In this document: piece after piece, positions 14,039 to 16,938 of the stretch
How positions within the stretch are numbered: the stretch's first letter is position 1
Layout of the letters: each line of letters begins with the position of its first letter
Source: Lachnospiraceae bacterium UBA3638
Lineage (GTDB): Bacteria; Bacillota; Clostridia; Lachnospirales; Lachnospiraceae
Assembly (NCBI GenBank): GCA_002373595.1
Contig: DFKT01000095.1
Location: forward strand, 17,161-34,098
DNA: 16,938 nt
Reading direction: 5' to 3'
Notes under the pieces: generated by a model
Seen by the model: the letters and a program-made list of their open reading frames with translations, nothing else
The model's database searches: none
What the model was told of the DNA's origin: nothing
Made by a program: the position numbers and the translations under genes

Positions 14039-16585
14039 ATGAAGCTTAATACCGATACAGGATACTTCGAAAACGGCGGTGTAAATGTAATGGCATTCGA
14101 TGACATTTATCCCGTTGGTCATCAGTCAGGCGTATCCGTCATCATGCACGGAAAGCGTATCGCTACGAACGGCGACCTAAGGTTCGAACAGACTCCGGGG
14201 CAATGGCAACCTGTCCCCGCTCAGACGGAAAGGACTCTTGACGGATCATCCAATACGATAAATGCAGCTCTGAAATATCCCGATGAAAAAGGCAATCTTC
14301 GTGGGATGAATCCCGCCATCTATCCCGATGTGTCTCTGAGATATCATGTATCCGTAAAGGGTGAGGACTCTTCCGTTATCGTTTCGGTAGATTTAGACGA
14401 TCCCATTCCCGATGTTTTTAAGGGAAAGGCATGCTTTAACATGGAGCTCTTCCCCGGCGAACTCTTCGGCAAGCCCTGGATCATGGACTCCCGGACCGGC
14501 ATCTTCCCGAGGCAGGCTAACGGACCGGTCAAGATCCGGCATTCAAACTTTATTCACTCAGGTCATAATGTTAAGCCTGCAGATGAAGGCGAACTCCTTG
14601 GCGACAGGGAGCGTCTCGCAGGCCTTCCTTCCAAAGGAGAACCGGGTTATTCCGAAGATGCCTTTCCCGTCGAATACAATCCCATTATTGCGGATGATAT
14701 GATAGCTCTTGAGTATGCTTCCGGCCGCGTATTTACTGCATGTCCTGATGATCCCTATATGAGACTTCGCATCGAATGTCTCACCGATGATACATGCCTT
14801 AAGTTCTACGATGGCAGACTCAATCATAACAACGGATGGTTCGTCATCAGCAGCGAGATCCCTACAGGAGTTACCGGCAGAGTCCTTGAATGGAAGATCA
14901 CTCCCAATTCCGTTCCCGAGTGGAGATACTCTCCCGTCATCCAGGTTTCACAGGTTGGATTTGCACCCGTTCAGAAAAAACGCGCTGTGATCGAGCTTGA
15001 TAAGAGAGACAGCGGTCTTGCTCTTTCGGAGTGCAGTCTGTATAAGCTCACCGCTGACGGTGATGAAAAGGTACGTTCTCTTTTCCCGTCAGAGTGGGGA
15101 GATTTCCTCAGATATCATTACCTGACGATAGACTTTTCCGAGATTACAGAAGAAGGAATGTACTATATCTCCTACGGTGATTCCCGTTCTGACTATTTCC
15201 GTATCGCAGAGGATATATATGAGCGAGGCGTATGGCAACCCGTACTCGAGTACTTCCTTCCCGTACAGATGTGCCATATGCGCGTAAATGAGAAATACAG
15301 AGTCTGGCACGGACTCTGTCATAAGGATGATGCACGGATGGCGAAGACAGGCTTTATCCATTTCGACGGATACAGACAGGGTCCTTCCACTCTTACAAAG
15401 TATAAACCCGGCGACGCCGTGCCCGGACTTAATAAGGGCGGATGGCACGATGCGGGCGACTTCGATCTGCGCGTAGAATCACAGGCGGGTGAGAGCTATA
15501 TACTCTCTCTCATCTATGAGGAGTTTAAGATCTGTTACGATGCGACTACGATAGATCAGGATCGTCAGGTCGTTGAGATCCATCAGCCCGATGGAAAGAA
15601 TGATATACTGCAGCAGATCGAGCACGGTCTCCTCACAATACTCGGCGGCTATCATGCTCTCGGCCGTCTCTATCGCGGTATCATCTGTAGCAGGCTCAGA
15701 CAGTATGTACTCCTGGGTGACCCTTCAGCCATGACCGACGGTATCACGGGAGACGATGACAGATGGGTATTTACAGAAGAGAATCCTTTCAAGGAATATA
15801 TGACCGCGGCTCAGCTTGCAGGCTGTGCGAGGTCCATGAGAGGATATAATGATTCGATCGCCGACGACTGCATAAATACAGCAAAGCAGCTATTTGCGGA
15901 ATGTGAAAAATATGATCTCGATAAGGTCGAGCACGGCGACTGGGCTCGCGGAACCAGGATCCATGCTGCCGCAGAGCTTTTCCTTACCACAGGAGATGAT
16001 GCTTACAGAACTATCCTTATAGAGAGTTCAGATGCTATCGCCGAGAATTTCGGAATGCTCGGATGGCTCGCAGCGAGAGTGCTTGATAAGATCGGTGATG
16101 ACAGTTTCAGAAATAAAATGATGTCAGCCGTTCCCGCTTATGCAGATAGAATATGCAAAGACAGCAAAGAGAATCCTTACGGTATTCCCTATCATCCTTA
16201 CGTATGGGGAGCGGGCTGGGGCATTCAGAATATGGCTAAGCAGTACTACTATCTGCACAAGACATTCCCTGAGCATTTCAATCGCGAGCCGCTTGAGAAC
16301 GCGCTCAGTTTTGTCCTCGGATGCCATCCCGGAAGCAACACAGCCTCCTTCGCATCGGGTGTCGGAACGAGATCCGCAACAACAGCTTACGGCTTAAACC
16401 GCGCCGACTGGTCATATGTCCCCGGCGGAGTAATATCAGGCACCGCACTTATCCGTCCCGATTTCCCCGAGTTGCTGGTATTCCCCTTCCTCTGGCAACA
16501 AACGGAATACGTCCTCGGTGGCGGCTCATCGGATTATATGTTTATGGTGCTGGCAGTACGGGAATTACTTAAGACTGCGAAATAG
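14039..16585 (+). CDS. Glycoside hydrolase family 9 protein, predicted cytoplasmic
   Basis: An 848-residue protein. Residues 1 to about 295 form an N-terminal region I cannot assign; about 298-390 is the Ig-like domain that precedes many GH9 catalytic modules (IQVSQVGF through DYFRIA); about 395-848 is the GH9 (alpha/alpha)6 barrel. The catalytic base motif is GGWHDAGDFD at 467-476, with D471 and D474. The likely acid is E823 in QQTEYVLGGGSSDY. The classical HHR-type substrate motif is not evident, the matching region reading GVGTRSATTAYG, so endoglucanase activity should not be assumed. No signal peptide or membrane helix is visible, and hence action on imported oligosaccharides is inferred. 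Its 5' region has inverted repeats that could bind a sugar regulator. It ends 26 bases from the convergent methyltransferase fragment. Confidence 0.87.
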   Translation: MKLNTDTGYFENGGVNVMAFDDIYPVGHQSGVSVIMHGKRIATNGDLRFEQTPGQWQPVPAQTERTLDGSSNTINAALKYPDEKGNLRGMNPAIYPDVSLRYHVSVKGEDSSVIVSVDLDDPIPDVFKGKACFNMELFPGELFGKPWIMDSRTGIFPRQANGPVKIRHSNFIHSGHNVKPADEGELLGDRERLAGLPSKGEPGYSEDAFPVEYNPIIADDMIALEYASGRVFTACPDDPYMRLRIECLTDDTCLKFYDGRLNHNNGWFVISSEIPTGVTGRVLEWKITPNSVPEWRYSPVIQVSQVGFAPVQKKRAVIELDKRDSGLALSECSLYKLTADGDEKVRSLFPSEWGDFLRYHYLTIDFSEITEEGMYYISYGDSRSDYFRIAEDIYERGVWQPVLEYFLPVQMCHMRVNEKYRVWHGLCHKDDARMAKTGFIHFDGYRQGPSTLTKYKPGDAVPGLNKGGWHDAGDFDLRVESQAGESYILSLIYEEFKICYDATTIDQDRQVVEIHQPDGKNDILQQIEHGLLTILGGYHALGRLYRGIICSRLRQYVLLGDPSAMTDGITGDDDRWVFTEENPFKEYMTAAQLAGCARSMRGYNDSIADDCINTAKQLFAECEKYDLDKVEHGDWARGTRIHAAAELFLTTGDDAYRTILIESSDAIAENFGMLGWLAARVLDKIGDDSFRNKMMSAVPAYADRICKDSKENPYGIPYHPYVWGAGWGIQNMAKQYYYLHKTFPEHFNREPLENALSFVLGCHPGSNTASFASGVGTRSATTAYGLNRADWSYVPGGVISGTALIRPDFPELLVFPFLWQQTEYVLGGGSSDYMFMVLAVRELLKTAK

Positions 16586-16611
16586 CTGTTAAAAATGCGC
16601 CGTCCGTTATC

Positions 16612-16938
16612 TTATGGTTTCCGTGTAAGATACAAGACATATGTATCGTTGAACACTATGTGATCTCCGGCCTCCAGTACTGCGCTTTTCAATTTCTCAA
16701 AGAACTCATTTCGAATGGGGTCAGGAATCACGATATGGTCACAGTGTGTACCGGAAAACCGGACATATTCATCCGCAGTAAAAACCCGTTGTCCTTTGAA
16801 CTCAAATCTCTCTACATCCGAATATCCGTATTCCGGTGCGGCCATGTAGTTAAATTTTCCATGAGTGTACGGAATATCCGGTTTGTAATATTCATCGTAA
16901 ATCGCTTGGATCTTCTCATACAAAGCCTCGTTATCCGA
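16612..16938 (-). CDS. SAM-dependent methyltransferase, C-terminal fragment
   Basis: The frame is open to the right edge (108 residues before the stop), so the N-terminal part lies outside the window; the TTG at 16923 is inside the gene, not its start. The visible part matches the C-terminal end of class I methyltransferases: FTADEYVRFSGTHCDH, then IRNEFFEKLKSAVLEAGDHI and a closing strand TYVLYLTRKP. The SAM-binding glycine motif is not included, so family placement rests on this tail only. It converges with the GH9 gene with 26 bases between stops and no visible terminator. Confidence 0.65.
   Translation of the reverse strand, partial: SDNEALYEKIQAIYDEYYKPDIPYTHGKFNYMAAPEYGYSDVERFEFKGQRVFTADEYVRFSGTHCDHIVIPDPIRNEFFEKLKSAVLEAGDHIVFNDTYVLYLTRKP

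Noticed and set aside
16612..16923. Complete 103-residue gene starting at a TTG
   Set aside because: The frame stays open to the window edge, no ribosome binding site precedes the TTG, and the sequence is the tail of a methyltransferase.

Overview
The window reads as a chromosomal segment of an anaerobic Firmicute of class Clostridia, probably a Lachnospiraceae-like or related gut/rumen lineage. This rests on gene content and protein style: a methionine synthase whose activation domain is a separate protein, an MBOAT/DHHW O-acetylation pair, a YdjG-like zinc-ribbon membrane protein, a response regulator with degenerate GGDEF domains, a GH9 glycosidase without signal peptide, strong AGGAG-type ribosome binding sites, and wall-protein-style Gly-rich linkers. 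The genus cannot be fixed from the sequence. No rRNA, tRNA, CRISPR, insertion sequence or phage gene was seen, and no gene-free stretch exceeds 300 bases.

Left block (1-6330, all minus strand). A probable six-gene operon reads leftward from a near-perfect extended -10 promoter at 6322-6330. It encodes an MBOAT O-acyltransferase, a DHHW/AlgX-like extracytoplasmic acetyltransferase partner, a double zinc-ribbon membrane protein, an 80-residue unknown, a metallo-beta-lactamase-fold hydrolase and a FecR-domain membrane protein that runs off the left edge. Spacings are -4, 28, 45, -4 and 20 bases. The first two genes form a polymer O-acetylation module; the others have no proven link to it beyond position.

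Centre (6331-13212). A divergent plus-strand gene encodes a REC-GGDEF-GGDEF-like protein whose two GGDEF motifs are both degenerate while RxxD sites remain, so a c-di-GMP receptor is more likely than a synthase. It converges on a four-gene minus-strand operon that starts at a good sigma-A-type promoter (13184-13212). Its order is a membrane-anchored phosphodiester glycosidase (NAGPA family), a single-pass membrane protein of unknown function, a stand-alone methionine synthase activation domain, and cobalamin-dependent methionine synthase lacking that domain. All three junctions overlap (4, 20 and 13 bases).

Right block (13213-16938). A plus-strand MntP-type manganese exporter is followed by a large GH9-family glycosidase with an extra N-terminal region and no export signal. 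A minus-strand fragment at the right edge is the C-terminal end of a SAM-dependent methyltransferase.

The least expected signals are regulatory. The 6318-6330 palindrome carries an extended -10 on each strand. Two plus-strand genes (the response regulator and mntP) have promoter-like hexamers ending 7-8 bases before their ATG with no Shine-Dalgarno sequence, which suggests leaderless mRNAs. No clearly novel multi-gene system could be demonstrated; the best candidates are the mixed O-acetylation/zinc-ribbon/MBL/FecR operon and the double-degenerate GGDEF receptor.
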